This document shows positions 8,961 through 18,777 of a stretch of DNA of 64,000 bases, in pieces. Each line of letters starts with the position of its first letter. Positions within the stretch are counted from its first letter, which is position 1. The stretch lies in the NCBI GenBank assembly GCA_023251875.1, contig JAHEXY010000011.1:92292-156291 (forward strand), written 5' to 3'. The translations under genes were made by a program, and so were the position numbers. The stretch is from Bacteroidota bacterium (GTDB lineage: Bacteria; Bacteroidota; Bacteroidia; JAHEXY01). The notes under the pieces are model-generated. The model made no database searches. It saw only the letters and a program-made list of their open reading frames with translations, and had not been told where the DNA came from.

Positions 8961-10208
8961 ATGAGTTTATTTGATCAGTATTTAAAAAAAGAGTGTCGCT
9001 ATTGTAACAGCAAATTGCCTCATGCTATTTTAGAGCTGGGTATACAACCTTTGGCAAATTCATTTATTAAAAAAGACGAGGCTGAAAATAGTGAATTTAC
9101 TTGCCCGCTTACTATTACAAGATGTACCCATTGTGGACTTGTGCAATTAACACATATTGTTCCGGCCGATTTAATGTTTTCGCATTATTTATATGTAAGC
9201 TCAACTACTAAAACTTTTCAGGTTCATTTTGCTGAATATGCTAAAGATTTAAAAGAAAGGTCTTTTAAAAAAGAAAACCTTTTAGCTGTTGATATTGGCA
9301 GTAATGATGGTTTGTTGGTATCCTGTTATATGAAAGAAGGCATGAAAGCTTTAGGCGTTGATCCTGCAAAAAATCTTGCTGAAGATGCCAATAAAAGAGG
9401 CATCACAACTATTAATAATTATTTTAACGAAGAAACAGTAGCTCAAATAAAAAGAGAGTACGGCAATGCCGATATCATTAGCGGCAACAATGTTTTTGCT
9501 CATATTGATGATATTCAATCGGTATGCAAAAATGTGGCAAACTTACTAAGCGATACAGGAATTTTCGTAATAGAATTTCCATACATGGCAGTAATGCTCG
9601 AAGACATGGTTTTTGATATGATCTATCATGAACACGTTTCGTATATCAATATTACTCCATTAAAATATCTGATGAGCCAACATCAGCTCGAAATTTTCGA
9701 TATCAAAAAAGTAGCTTCTCATGGGGGCTCTCTAAGAGTGTTTATCCAAAAAAAGGCTGGAGTTTATAAAGTTACAGATACGGTTACACGTTATTTAAAT
9801 GAAGAAGAACAAAAAGGATACAATAAGCAACAGACTTATATTGATTTTTCAGATCGTGTAGCAAATGTAAAAACAACTTTATTGGAATTTGTAAATACGG
9901 CAAAAAAAGAAAATAAAACCATTGCAGGTTATGGAGCCCCGGCTAAAGGTAATACCATTATCAATTATTGCAATTTTACGCCTGAGCAAATTAATTTTAT
10001 TGTTGACGATAATCCCATGAAGCAAAACATGCTAACCCCAGGAGCTAAAATTCCTGTGGTAAATAGTCAATATTTAGCCGAACACCCTACCGATTATGTT
10101 ATTATTTTTGCATGGAATTTTGCAGAGGAAATAATTAAAAATAATAAACAATTAAAAGAAAAAGGAATAAAGTTTATTGTGCCTTTACCAAAACCTGAAA
10201 TTATCTAA
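8961..10208 (+). CDS. NDP-hexose C-methyltransferase-like protein
   Basis: The 415 residues show the three-part layout of sugar C-methyltransferases such as TylC3. First is an N-terminal zinc site (CRYCNSK ... RCTHCGLVQL, about residues 12-60). Next comes a SAM-binding Rossmann domain with AVDIGSNDGLLVSCYM. Last is a C-terminal NAD-fold-like domain with IAGYGAPAKGNTIINYC. The block FIEFPYM-x-MIYHEHVSYIN is also typical of the family (as VIEFPYMAV ... IYHEHVSYI here). It probably adds a methyl branch to a 4-keto sugar made by the preceding genes. The family call is strong; the sugar is unknown. Confidence 0.82.
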   Translation: MSLFDQYLKKECRYCNSKLPHAILELGIQPLANSFIKKDEAENSEFTCPLTITRCTHCGLVQLTHIVPADLMFSHYLYVSSTTKTFQVHFAEYAKDLKERSFKKENLLAVDIGSNDGLLVSCYMKEGMKALGVDPAKNLAEDANKRGITTINNYFNEETVAQIKREYGNADIISGNNVFAHIDDIQSVCKNVANLLSDTGIFVIEFPYMAVMLEDMVFDMIYHEHVSYINITPLKYLMSQHQLEIFDIKKVASHGGSLRVFIQKKAGVYKVTDTVTRYLNEEEQKGYNKQQTYIDFSDRVANVKTTLLEFVNTAKKENKTIAGYGAPAKGNTIINYCNFTPEQINFIVDDNPMKQNMLTPGAKIPVVNSQYLAEHPTDYVIIFAWNFAEEIIKNNKQLKEKGIKFIVPLPKPEII

Positions 10209-10225
10209 TATTTAAATTCATTTTT

Positions 10226-10930
10226 GTGACCATTAGTATTATTATACCCGCTTATAACGAAGCTCATTTTTTAGATAAAGCCCTACAAGAGGTTTTAGAT
10301 ATCCAAGAGTTTAATGAAGTAATAGTAATAAATGATGGTTCAAAAGACAATACCAAAACTATTCTTGATGTTTGGGCACAAAAAATTGAATACAGAGATA
10401 GGTTGCTTGTTATCAATCATGAAATAAATAAAGGAAAGGGAGGAGCACTACAAACCGGATTTAAAGCGGCAAAAGGAGATTATTTAGCCATTCATGATGC
10501 CGATTTAGAATATGATCCCATTGATATTTTACACATGTATAAAGTGGCTTTAAAAGATAATTCTGATTTGGTAATTGGCAGTCGATTTTTAGGAGGAAAA
10601 CCACAAAGAATAAGCTATTATCTAAATAAGGTAGCGAATAAGCTGCTCACATTTTCGATGAATGTACTCTATAACAAAACTTTTACAGATGTTTATTGTT
10701 GTCATAAATTGTTTAAAAAACGTTTGTTAGAAGGCTACACAATAGATACAAGAGGCTTTGAAGTAGATGCCGAGTTTTTGTCGAAAATGATAAAATATCA
10801 TAATCCAAGAGTGATAGAAGTTCCTTCCTCCTATTTTGGACGAACATACGAAGAAGGAAAAAAAATTAAATGGCTCGATTTTTTTCAAGTGATATTTCAA
10901 ATGGTTAAAGTAAGAATGTCATCTAAGTAA
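10226..10930 (+). CDS. GT2 family glycosyltransferase
   Basis: A 234-residue GT-A enzyme starting with GTG. It begins TISIIIPAYNEAHFL, has the nucleotide-binding VINDGSKDNT and the DxD-type HDADLEYDP, and lacks membrane segments. It resembles dolichyl- or polyprenyl-phosphate mannosyl/glucosyl transferases (the GSRF ... FEVDAEFLSKM pattern). A close relative sits at 51594-52316. It may charge a polyprenyl-phosphate carrier with sugar for the membrane transferases nearby (12146, 32988); that link is inferred. Confidence 0.8.
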   Translation: MTISIIIPAYNEAHFLDKALQEVLDIQEFNEVIVINDGSKDNTKTILDVWAQKIEYRDRLLVINHEINKGKGGALQTGFKAAKGDYLAIHDADLEYDPIDILHMYKVALKDNSDLVIGSRFLGGKPQRISYYLNKVANKLLTFSMNVLYNKTFTDVYCCHKLFKKRLLEGYTIDTRGFEVDAEFLSKMIKYHNPRVIEVPSSYFGRTYEEGKKIKWLDFFQVIFQMVKVRMSSK

Positions 10931-10960
10931 GATAACCTTATTTAGAGCTACCTAAAATTT

Positions 10961-12121
10961 ATGCTTCAACAACAAGCCCCTACTTATTTTAAAGGATTAA
11001 ATGGTCTTCGTTTTATAGCAGCAAGTCTTGTGTTAATTGATCATGCGGAATGGATTATTCTCCATAAAAATGGATTAGGATATTATAATTTTATTCACCA
11101 CTTACTAAGCACAAATGCTCAGAGTGCCGTGATGTTTTTTTTTGTGTTATCGGGCTTTTTAATCACTTTTCTCTTACTTAAAGAATATGAAACTTCACAA
11201 ACAATAAATATTAAAAATTTCTATCTAAAAAGAGTTGTAAGAATATGGCCACTTTATTATCTATTATTATTTATAGTATTAATAGTTGCTCCTATGTTTT
11301 TTTATTTATCTGGTCAGGATTATATACCACTTAACTTATCTGCTATTGGGCTTTATATGTGTTTTTTGCCCAATGTAGTAGACACTTTATCTATAGGAAC
11401 TAAAATGTCTTTAAAAATTTTATGGTCTATTGGCGTAGAGGAACAATTTTATTTAATATGGGCACCCATAATGAAATTTTTTAAAAGAAGGGTATTGCAA
11501 ATAATGTTAGGAATAGTAATCTTAAAAATAATGCTACGGATTTTATTTCATTTTTATTCTGGACATTCCTCTTCGATTTTATTTATGATTGATTTTGTAA
11601 ATCAATTGGCTATTGAAAATATGGCAATTGGAGGCATAGGAGCTTATCTTGTTTATTATTACCGCGAAAAAATTCATTCATCATGGTTATTCAATTATTT
11701 GCCACAGATAGTAATATACGCACTCCTATTCTTTAAACTTAGCACAAATGAAGATTATTTAGACTCGGTAGTATGGTTAAAGAATTTGTATCATATACTA
11801 TTTGCCAATTCACTCTCGCAAATGATTATGTTGCCTGTTCTATTTCTATATCTCATATTAAATGTAAGTTTAAATGCAAAATCAATTATAAAAACAGAAA
11901 ATAAAGTTTTTGATTATTTAGGTAAAATATCTTATGGATTATATATGTATCATTGGATCGCCATTAGTGTAACGGTTTTTCTATTAAAATATGCGAATGG
12001 TGTAGATAAATTTTTGTATAGTTGCCTGTTTTATATATTGGCGTTTGGTATTAATATTGCCATTGCTACGTTATCGTTTGAATATTTTGAAAAGCGGTTT
12101 TTAAAATTAAGACCCCACTAA
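10961..12121 (+). CDS. Membrane O-acyltransferase (acyltransferase 3 family)
   Basis: A 386-residue protein with about ten hydrophobic helices. FKGLNGLRFIAASLVLIDHAEW carries the family's Arg and His near the N terminus, and FFFVLSGFLITFLLLKEY and RVVRIWPLYYLL follow. These are hallmarks of OafA-like acyltransferases, which move an acetyl or other acyl group onto a carbohydrate across the inner membrane. It probably decorates the glycan of this locus. It carries no extra SGNH domain. Confidence 0.85.
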   Translation: MLQQQAPTYFKGLNGLRFIAASLVLIDHAEWIILHKNGLGYYNFIHHLLSTNAQSAVMFFFVLSGFLITFLLLKEYETSQTINIKNFYLKRVVRIWPLYYLLLFIVLIVAPMFFYLSGQDYIPLNLSAIGLYMCFLPNVVDTLSIGTKMSLKILWSIGVEEQFYLIWAPIMKFFKRRVLQIMLGIVILKIMLRILFHFYSGHSSSILFMIDFVNQLAIENMAIGGIGAYLVYYYREKIHSSWLFNYLPQIVIYALLFFKLSTNEDYLDSVVWLKNLYHILFANSLSQMIMLPVLFLYLILNVSLNAKSIIKTENKVFDYLGKISYGLYMYHWIAISVTVFLLKYANGVDKFLYSCLFYILAFGINIAIATLSFEYFEKRFLKLRPH

Positions 12122-12145
12122 CAAAAAAATATTTACTCATACTTA

Positions 12146-13885
12146 ATGAATTTAACATTTAAACACATATTAAAAATAACTACATCTCTTATAGGCCTCC
12201 TGCTTTTATTTCAAATTGCATGCACCATTTATTTATTCAGCACTACTTATAACGATTTTATTCTTTTTATATTAAACAAAACAGGCAAACTGCATAAAAT
12301 TGATGAATTTGAAAATTCATATTTAACAATTTCAAAATTTAATTTCATCAGGTATTTTTCTTTTGCCATAACTATATTATATGGAGCTATAATCTATTTC
12401 ATCGTTACGCATTCCAATAAAATTCTAAATAGTTTTTATAATGCTTTCTCTGCATTAATTAATTGTGTAAAAAGAAACATATTTAAAATAATTTCATTAC
12501 AAAAGCATGAAAAAATTATTTTATTATCCACATTAACATTTTTTGTTCTTTACAGGTTATATCAAATAATTGTGTTGCCCATCAGCTATGATGAAGCATG
12601 GACATACATGAATTTTTCGAGTAAAAATATAATTGTATCTGCATTGTATTATCCGGCCCCCAATAATCAAATATTATATTCGATGATTACCAATGTTTTT
12701 CTCTTATTGCCCATTGATGATAAAATTGCAATCAGGCTTCCCAATCTTTTAATTGGAGTGATTGCTGCATTATTGATATTTATTTTTTTAAAAGATTTCT
12801 TTAATAAAAATACTGCTTTAATGGGGTTTATAACATTTTCTTCTTTGTTTCCGGTAAATTTATATTCAATACAGGCAAGAGGTTATATGTTAATAGTACT
12901 TTTTAGCATATTGATTACCTATGCTATTTTTAAAATAGTATTTGTACGATCTCGAAAAATATATTGGGCTGTTTTTATTATAGCATCTATTTTGGGATTT
13001 TATACCATTCCTACTTTTTTATACCCTTTTGTGTCAGTGAGCTTCTTTGCTTTTATTGCCTTTTTATATGAAAAAAATTATTGGCTTATTAAATATTTAA
13101 TTTATTCGGGGGTAATAATTACTATAGCTGTAATATTGTTGTATCTGCCTCCTTTTTATATAAGTGGAACGGATGCGTTGTTCAATAATTCAAATATTCA
13201 AAATGTTGCAAACAATCCTGAAAAAATAAATATTAAATTAAATCATTTGCAAAGTACAGCAAATTGGCTTTGGGGGATAAACATCGGTGGTACATTATTA
13301 ATGGCAATAATAATCGTAATTTCTCTCGTAAGTATATTTTTTTTTAAGAACTACAATAACAAGCTCATGATGTTATTTGTATTTATTTCATTGGCATTAC
13401 CAATAATTTTTGTGTTCATTCAAAATGTTGTTGCCTACCAAAGAACATGGATCCATCTTACGTTTATTCTCATTATTTTCTTGTCCTTAACTCTTTTTCA
13501 GTTTATTTCTAACAAAATTTTATCCATGCCAACAAAAATATTTTACCTGTTTCTTCTCCCTATATTTCTATTAACTAATTTTAATTATTTATATCATAAA
13601 ATTTGCATTACTGATTTTTTAGCTGAAAATTTTACTCAGCAGCATTTGGTTGATTCATCATTTAAAAATATTTATATTAACTATGATTATTACGATACCA
13701 TTATTACTTATATTTTAACGGTATCTCATAATTCTATTATAATTGACCGACATGACGCTTATGATAAAAATAAACCATACGACTATTTGATCTTAAAAAA
13801 ATCAAATCAGCAATTTAATCCCAGCTTAGAAGATTTTATCTTGGATTATGAAGATTACTATATAAAAGCCTATAAAAAGATTTAG
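12146..13885 (+). CDS. Multi-membrane-spanning glycosyltransferase, GT39/ArnT-like
   Basis: A 579-residue integral membrane protein with many hydrophobic helices and a first outer loop containing LPISYDEAWTYMNF. The Asp-Glu pair there matches the catalytic acid position of PMT/ArnT-type enzymes, which use polyprenyl-phosphate sugars. The C-terminal tail is soluble. Its stop codon overlaps, on the opposite strand, the stop of the gene ending at 13882, so no terminator fits between them. The donor could come from a GT2 such as the one at 10226. Confidence 0.65.
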   Translation: MNLTFKHILKITTSLIGLLLLFQIACTIYLFSTTYNDFILFILNKTGKLHKIDEFENSYLTISKFNFIRYFSFAITILYGAIIYFIVTHSNKILNSFYNAFSALINCVKRNIFKIISLQKHEKIILLSTLTFFVLYRLYQIIVLPISYDEAWTYMNFSSKNIIVSALYYPAPNNQILYSMITNVFLLLPIDDKIAIRLPNLLIGVIAALLIFIFLKDFFNKNTALMGFITFSSLFPVNLYSIQARGYMLIVLFSILITYAIFKIVFVRSRKIYWAVFIIASILGFYTIPTFLYPFVSVSFFAFIAFLYEKNYWLIKYLIYSGVIITIAVILLYLPPFYISGTDALFNNSNIQNVANNPEKINIKLNHLQSTANWLWGINIGGTLLMAIIIVISLVSIFFFKNYNNKLMMLFVFISLALPIIFVFIQNVVAYQRTWIHLTFILIIFLSLTLFQFISNKILSMPTKIFYLFLLPIFLLTNFNYLYHKICITDFLAENFTQQHLVDSSFKNIYINYDYYDTIITYILTVSHNSIIIDRHDAYDKNKPYDYLILKKSNQQFNPSLEDFILDYEDYYIKAYKKI

Positions 13886-15180
13886 TTACATACCCCAAGA
13901 GGCCGAGCGCCATACTTATTTAAATTCTTCATCTCCATATCGTATCCTCCTCTTTGTTTATAGAAAAGAAAATAGGAATAAGAAGAAATGGGGCTTTTAA
14001 CCAGCTGCCCAAAAACGATATTCGCATTGCCTATTGCGATAAAAATTAAAATAATACTCATCCACTTTTTTATTTTTAAAATAGTGATTGTTTGATACAC
14101 GCGAGCAATATATAATACAAATACAATAAATACAGGTTGATATATGCGCGCTATCCAAAATCCTCTCATTTCCCATTTAGCCCAAGAATAAGAAGGAGCA
14201 GCCTCATTGAACAAGAATAATAAAACAATAGCAGTTAAGATAGATTTTTCAATTACCGATAATGGAATAAACGAACGATTTTTGATTAATAGAATTAGGG
14301 TAGCTATAAATCCGATAGGAAGAAAAATAAATCCACTAAACAAAAAATGATTAATTGCAAATATTGGAACCTTGGCAATTAATACTGCCCATTCTTTAAA
14401 ATTAGATACATTAAAATAACTTTTTAAAATGATAGGATATACCTCTGTATTTTCATTGGTCCAGGGAATTTGATAAACTTTATAAAAAAATAAACCAACC
14501 AAAAATGAAGGTAATAGCATGGCAATAATAGTAAATGGAATTTGTTTGTATTTTTTTTCAAGTATAAACATGAAAAAACATGCGGGGGTAAAATATACCA
14601 TTAAATCATAACCTGTAAATAATACGCCCATAACAAGCCCCCAAAGTGCACTTGTATATATATTTTGAGTTGCTTTTAGTTTAAACATAATTATTGTTAG
14701 CCAAAGGGCGCAGGGCACAATTAGAGTTTGCGCATACGGAAGACCAACCCAATACATTACTCCCGGATTTAATGATAGCAATACAACTCCTGCTATAGCC
14801 GCTTTTTCTCCCATTTCTTTTTTTAGAAAAAATACAAAAGAAATAAATGCCAATAAATTGATAATAGCTCCAACAATAAAGCCTCCTATTTCAAATCCCA
14901 AGGATTTCATAGCAGGGTATGCAAGTAATGGATATAGAATTCTCCTTAAGTATATACTCATCTCCCATTTCGATTTATCTTGACCATCTATCATATAATA
15001 AGTTTCTTTAAAGTCTCCGTGATCTATATTTACTAAATAATTGCATGGGCTTAAAATTTTTGGAGACCAGTGTGTATTAGCATAAGGGCAAAGCGTACCC
15101 GATGAGCACCATATACCTGCAGCTAAAATAATTGAACCTACTATCAAGAAAAGAATAAATGTTTTTTTATGGAATAACAT
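13882..15180 (-). CDS. Polytopic membrane protein of unknown function, paralogue A
   Basis: 432 residues with about ten transmembrane helices. I do not recognise a named family; the general look (periplasmic first loop, many helices, short C-terminal tail) resembles membrane glycosyltransferases or polymerases of cell-surface loci. The N-terminal loop has two cysteines in SSGTLCPYANTHW and SPCNYLVNIDH that could form a disulfide. It is a tandem duplicate of the next gene: most of the length is identical by eye, including the tail YKQRGGYDMEMKNLNKYGAR. The pair is the last part of the leftward operon. Confidence 0.6.
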   Translation of the reverse strand: MLFHKKTFILFLIVGSIILAAGIWCSSGTLCPYANTHWSPKILSPCNYLVNIDHGDFKETYYMIDGQDKSKWEMSIYLRRILYPLLAYPAMKSLGFEIGGFIVGAIINLLAFISFVFFLKKEMGEKAAIAGVVLLSLNPGVMYWVGLPYAQTLIVPCALWLTIIMFKLKATQNIYTSALWGLVMGVLFTGYDLMVYFTPACFFMFILEKKYKQIPFTIIAMLLPSFLVGLFFYKVYQIPWTNENTEVYPIILKSYFNVSNFKEWAVLIAKVPIFAINHFLFSGFIFLPIGFIATLILLIKNRSFIPLSVIEKSILTAIVLLFLFNEAAPSYSWAKWEMRGFWIARIYQPVFIVFVLYIARVYQTITILKIKKWMSIILIFIAIGNANIVFGQLVKSPISSYSYFLFYKQRGGYDMEMKNLNKYGARPLGVCN

Positions 15181-15192
15181 ACTTATAAACTA

Positions 15193-16497
15193 CTAATTAT
15201 TATTTGTGCAAATACCAAGCGGTCGGGCGCCATACTTATTTAAATTTTTCATCTCCATATCATACCCTCCTCTTTGTTTATAGAAAAGAAAATACGAATA
15301 AGAAGAAACAGGGCTTTTGAATATTTGTCCAAAAACAATATTGGCATTACCAATTGCAATAAAAATTAAAATAATATTCATCCATTTTTTAATTTTTAGA
15401 ATTGAAACTGCTTCATATACACGAGCCATGTATAATACAAATACAATAAATACAGGCTGGTATATGCGCGCTATCCAAAAACCCCTCATCTGCCAATAGG
15501 CATCATAAGGAGGAGCTGCTTCATTAAATAAAAATATTAAAACAACGGCAGTTAATATAGATTTTTCAATTGTAGTTAATGGAATAAAAGAATGATTTTT
15601 AATTAATAGCATTAGGGTTGAAGCAAAACCAATAGGGAGAAATATAAAATTACTAAACAAAAAATGATTAAGGGCAAACAAGGGAACCTTAGCAATTAAA
15701 ATTGCCCATTCTTTTAAATGTGAAAAATCGAAATAGCTATGCAGTACCACAGAATATATATTAGAATTTCTATTACTCCACGGAATTTGGTAAAATTTAT
15801 AAAGAATTACACTTACCAATAACGAAGGCAATACCATGGCAATAATAGTAAATGGAATTTGTTTGTATTTTTTTTCAAGCCAAAACATAAAAATACAAGC
15901 AGGTGCAAAATAGGCTATTAAATCATAACCTGTAAAAAGTATCCCCATAGCAAGCCCCCATAAAGCACTCTTTAAAATATTTTGAGTAGCTTTTAGTTTA
16001 TGCATAATTATTGTGAGCCAAAGGGTACAGGGCACAATTAAAACATGGGCATAGGGCAACCCCACCCAATACATTACTCCAGGGTTTAACGTTAATATTA
16101 AAATACCCGCTATAGCGGCTTTTTCTCCTATTTCTTTTCTCAAAAAAAGGATAAAAGAAATAAATGCCAATAAGTTAATAATGACACTAGCAATAAAACC
16201 TCCTGTTTCAAAACCCCAATATTTCATTGCCGGATAGGCAAGTAGTGGAAAAAGCACCCTTCTTAAACCTTCACTCCAGCTCCATTTTCCCCTTTCTTGG
16301 CCATCTATCATTTCATATACCGCCTTAAATAGATCATGATCGATATTCACTAAATAATTGCATGGGCTAAGAATTTTTGGCGACCAATGTGTATTTGCAT
16401 AAGGGCAAAGCGTGCCTGATGAGAGCCACATACCTAAAATTAAAATGATGGCTCCACTAATAAAAAATAAAATAAACTTATTTTTATTGATGATCAT
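15193..16497 (-). CDS. Polytopic membrane protein of unknown function, paralogue B
   Basis: 434 residues, the upstream member of the tandem pair, separated from its twin by 12 bases. Helices, the cysteine-bearing first loop and the C-terminal tail are shared. Differences cluster in the outer-loop segment after VNIDH and in a second loop near residue 240 (SNRNSNIYSVVLHSYF against TNENTEVYPIILKSYF), which could reflect different substrates. No catalytic motif is recognised, so the function is open; a glycan-related membrane role is inferred from its neighbours only. Confidence 0.6.
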   Translation of the reverse strand: MIINKNKFILFFISGAIILILGMWLSSGTLCPYANTHWSPKILSPCNYLVNIDHDLFKAVYEMIDGQERGKWSWSEGLRRVLFPLLAYPAMKYWGFETGGFIASVIINLLAFISFILFLRKEIGEKAAIAGILILTLNPGVMYWVGLPYAHVLIVPCTLWLTIIMHKLKATQNILKSALWGLAMGILFTGYDLIAYFAPACIFMFWLEKKYKQIPFTIIAMVLPSLLVSVILYKFYQIPWSNRNSNIYSVVLHSYFDFSHLKEWAILIAKVPLFALNHFLFSNFIFLPIGFASTLMLLIKNHSFIPLTTIEKSILTAVVLIFLFNEAAPPYDAYWQMRGFWIARIYQPVFIVFVLYMARVYEAVSILKIKKWMNIILIFIAIGNANIVFGQIFKSPVSSYSYFLFYKQRGGYDMEMKNLNKYGARPLGICTNNN

Positions 16498-16515
16498 AAA
16501 TTTTTTAGTGACAAT

Positions 16516-17286
16516 TTAAATATCTGAAACCTTTGTAATGGTTATGGTCATGTGCATGGAAAACCATTTTGAAATCGGATTCATTACTTTTTCAAGTCCA
16601 TTAAAAAATGAATACGTAAAGTTTGGAACTAAGGCCTTCATTGAAACACCTCCACTTAAAATATATTTAATTGGAGTATGGTATTGAATAGATTTGATTT
16701 TAAGATTTGGAAAATATTCATTGTATTGCTTGTAATCTCTTTGAAAAACAATCCAAGGTAAAGCTATATTAGCCCCACTTAATGGGCCGGATTGCTTAAA
16801 ACTCCACCCTTCATTTTCTTCAAATGGCTCATGATGAAAATTTTTATATATAAATCTACCCCAAATACTATTACAGGGTTCAATCATTATCAATTGTCCG
16901 TCTTTTTTTAGTACTCTTGATACTTCGGATAAAAATTTTTTTGCATCCGGGATATGGTGAAATGTGTCAACCAAAAATATAGCTCTTACACTGTTATTTT
17001 CAAAAGGAATATCCAATGCAGAAAAAGTATAGTCAATAGATTCTAAAGGTAAAATATCTGAAGTGGTAACTTGGGGTAAAACATCTTTTAAAAAACCTCC
17101 TCCGGAACCAATTTCTAATAAAATTCCATTTTTAGGAAGGTTGGGAACAGCATTTATAAATGTATTATACCAATCGAGGTATAGCTTTTTAAGAAAAGGT
17201 TTTTCAAGAATAATTTTTTTATGCCAAATAGTTCTTTGGGGATCATCAATACTATAGGGTATTTCATATTTTAAAAATCCAAGCAT
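16516..17286 (-). CDS. Class I SAM-dependent methyltransferase
   Basis: 256 residues. LLEIGSGGGFLKDVLP is motif I for SAM binding; FLVDTFHHIPDAKKFLSEV and RVLKKDGQLIMIEPCNS are the later motifs of the UbiE-like Methyltransf_11 family. The C-terminal third may hold substrate specificity and a hydrophobic patch. It is part of the leftward operon between the methyltransferase-GT2 fusion and the paralogous membrane proteins. Sugar O-methylation is a fair guess, but lipid or small-molecule targets are not excluded. Confidence 0.75.
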   Translation of the reverse strand: MLGFLKYEIPYSIDDPQRTIWHKKIILEKPFLKKLYLDWYNTFINAVPNLPKNGILLEIGSGGGFLKDVLPQVTTSDILPLESIDYTFSALDIPFENNSVRAIFLVDTFHHIPDAKKFLSEVSRVLKKDGQLIMIEPCNSIWGRFIYKNFHHEPFEENEGWSFKQSGPLSGANIALPWIVFQRDYKQYNEYFPNLKIKSIQYHTPIKYILSGGVSMKALVPNFTYSFFNGLEKVMNPISKWFSMHMTITITKVSDI

Positions 17287-17339
17287 AATTTGTATCTGTT
17301 AATTCATCCTAAAAATATAAGCTCCTTATAGAAAATAAC

Positions 17340-18770
17340 TTAATAAAATTTAATTTTTTTTGCTGCAAATAGGCACATGCGTAACAATAAAATACCGTGT
17401 TTAAATCTAGAAATATTTGTAGTGCCGTATGTTCTTTCCTGATACCGTATGGGTAATTCTACAATTTTTAAATTTAGTTTATGAGCTCCAAATATGAGAT
17501 CGTAGTCGCCAAATGGGTCAAACTCTCCAAAGTAGGCTCTGTTTTTAATCAAGTGTAAATAATCTTCTCTAAAAATAACCTTAGTGCCACAAAGGGTATC
17601 TTTAAAACTTTGGTCGAGCAGCCAAGTGAACATTATACTAAAAAACTTATTTCCCAATAAATTTAAAAAACGCATGGCATTTTTCTCCATAGGATAAATT
17701 AAACGACAGCCATTGATAAAATCGCCCTTTCGTGTTGCAATAGCTTCATAAAATTTAGGTAAATCTTCAGGTGGCACAGTAAGATCAGCATCTAAAATCA
17801 TTAATATATCGCCCGTTGCCATACTATATCCTTTTCTAACAGCATCTCCCTTTCCTTTCCCCTCTTGTTGACCTATTTTTATGTTATGAGAATGTTTATA
17901 TTTCTCGGCTATTTCTTGAATTTTTTGCCAAGTATCGTCTGTTGAATTACCTTCAATAAAAATAATTTCCATGGATTTGCCCATCACAGGAAGTCTTTGT
18001 ATCGCATTTTCAATATTGCCACTTTCATTGCGAGCGGGAATTACAATGGAAATTGAAAATTTATTTTTAGCAGTTTCTTCCGTATCTATTGGGAGGGGTC
18101 TTGCAAAACTATAGGTATTAAGATTTAATGATTTTAATAAAGGTAAATGGGCAAGGTATTTATTTAAAAGGGCCGACAAAATGGGTATGTAAAAAGGGAA
18201 CAACATACGCCTGGTTGTTTTATATACATCAAAGCCTGAAATATAAAGAAGATTACAAATATCGGCCTGTGAAAGCCAATTTTGGTTTGGTGTTTTTGCT
18301 TTTAAGCCAATTCCTTCGGCTAATTTTACAAAAGGTTCCCAAAAATAATTGTAATACGTAACTATTATTTTTGTTCCGGGATGAGCTATTTTTTTTAACT
18401 CAGAAAATACTTTTTGAACGTCTTCAACAAAACCAATTACATTTGAAATAATAATGAGATCAAAAGTTTCATTAATATTTAAATTTTCAGCATCCATTTC
18501 AATAAAATTGATTGCAGGATAATTGCTTTTAGCTTGTTCCAGCATTTTAGAACTAAAATCAATCCCCGTTTTTTTTCTAGCCTTTAAGCCATTAATAAGG
18601 TTGCCTGTGCCACAGCCAATTTCTAAAACAGAATAATCTTCGTGAGAATAATAATTACAGTAATTAATAATGTCTTGCCAATAATAAGATCGATTTTTTC
18701 TATAACTTGAAAGAGAAGGAGCTATTTTATCAAAATACTCTTTATATCTACCATTTTTATTCTCTAACAT
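17340..18770 (-). CDS. Methyltransferase-glycosyltransferase (GT2) fusion protein
   Basis: 476 residues with two domains. Residues 1 to about 230 are a class I SAM methyltransferase (VLEIGCGTGNLINGL, then LIIISNVIGFVEDVQKVFSEL). From about 245 there is a complete GT2 catalytic domain: SIVIPARNESGNIENAI, IEGNSTDDT, LDADLTVPPEDL as the DxD region, then a short C-terminal region without obvious helices. The ATG at 18770 is chosen because it lies just after the upstream stop; a TTG at 18812 would overlap the neighbour by 35 bases. One polypeptide could methylate and transfer the same building block. Confidence 0.78.
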   Translation of the reverse strand: MLENKNGRYKEYFDKIAPSLSSYRKNRSYYWQDIINYCNYYSHEDYSVLEIGCGTGNLINGLKARKKTGIDFSSKMLEQAKSNYPAINFIEMDAENLNINETFDLIIISNVIGFVEDVQKVFSELKKIAHPGTKIIVTYYNYFWEPFVKLAEGIGLKAKTPNQNWLSQADICNLLYISGFDVYKTTRRMLFPFYIPILSALLNKYLAHLPLLKSLNLNTYSFARPLPIDTEETAKNKFSISIVIPARNESGNIENAIQRLPVMGKSMEIIFIEGNSTDDTWQKIQEIAEKYKHSHNIKIGQQEGKGKGDAVRKGYSMATGDILMILDADLTVPPEDLPKFYEAIATRKGDFINGCRLIYPMEKNAMRFLNLLGNKFFSIMFTWLLDQSFKDTLCGTKVIFREDYLHLIKNRAYFGEFDPFGDYDLIFGAHKLNLKIVELPIRYQERTYGTTNISRFKHGILLLRMCLFAAKKIKFY

Positions 18771-18777
18771 TGATAAA

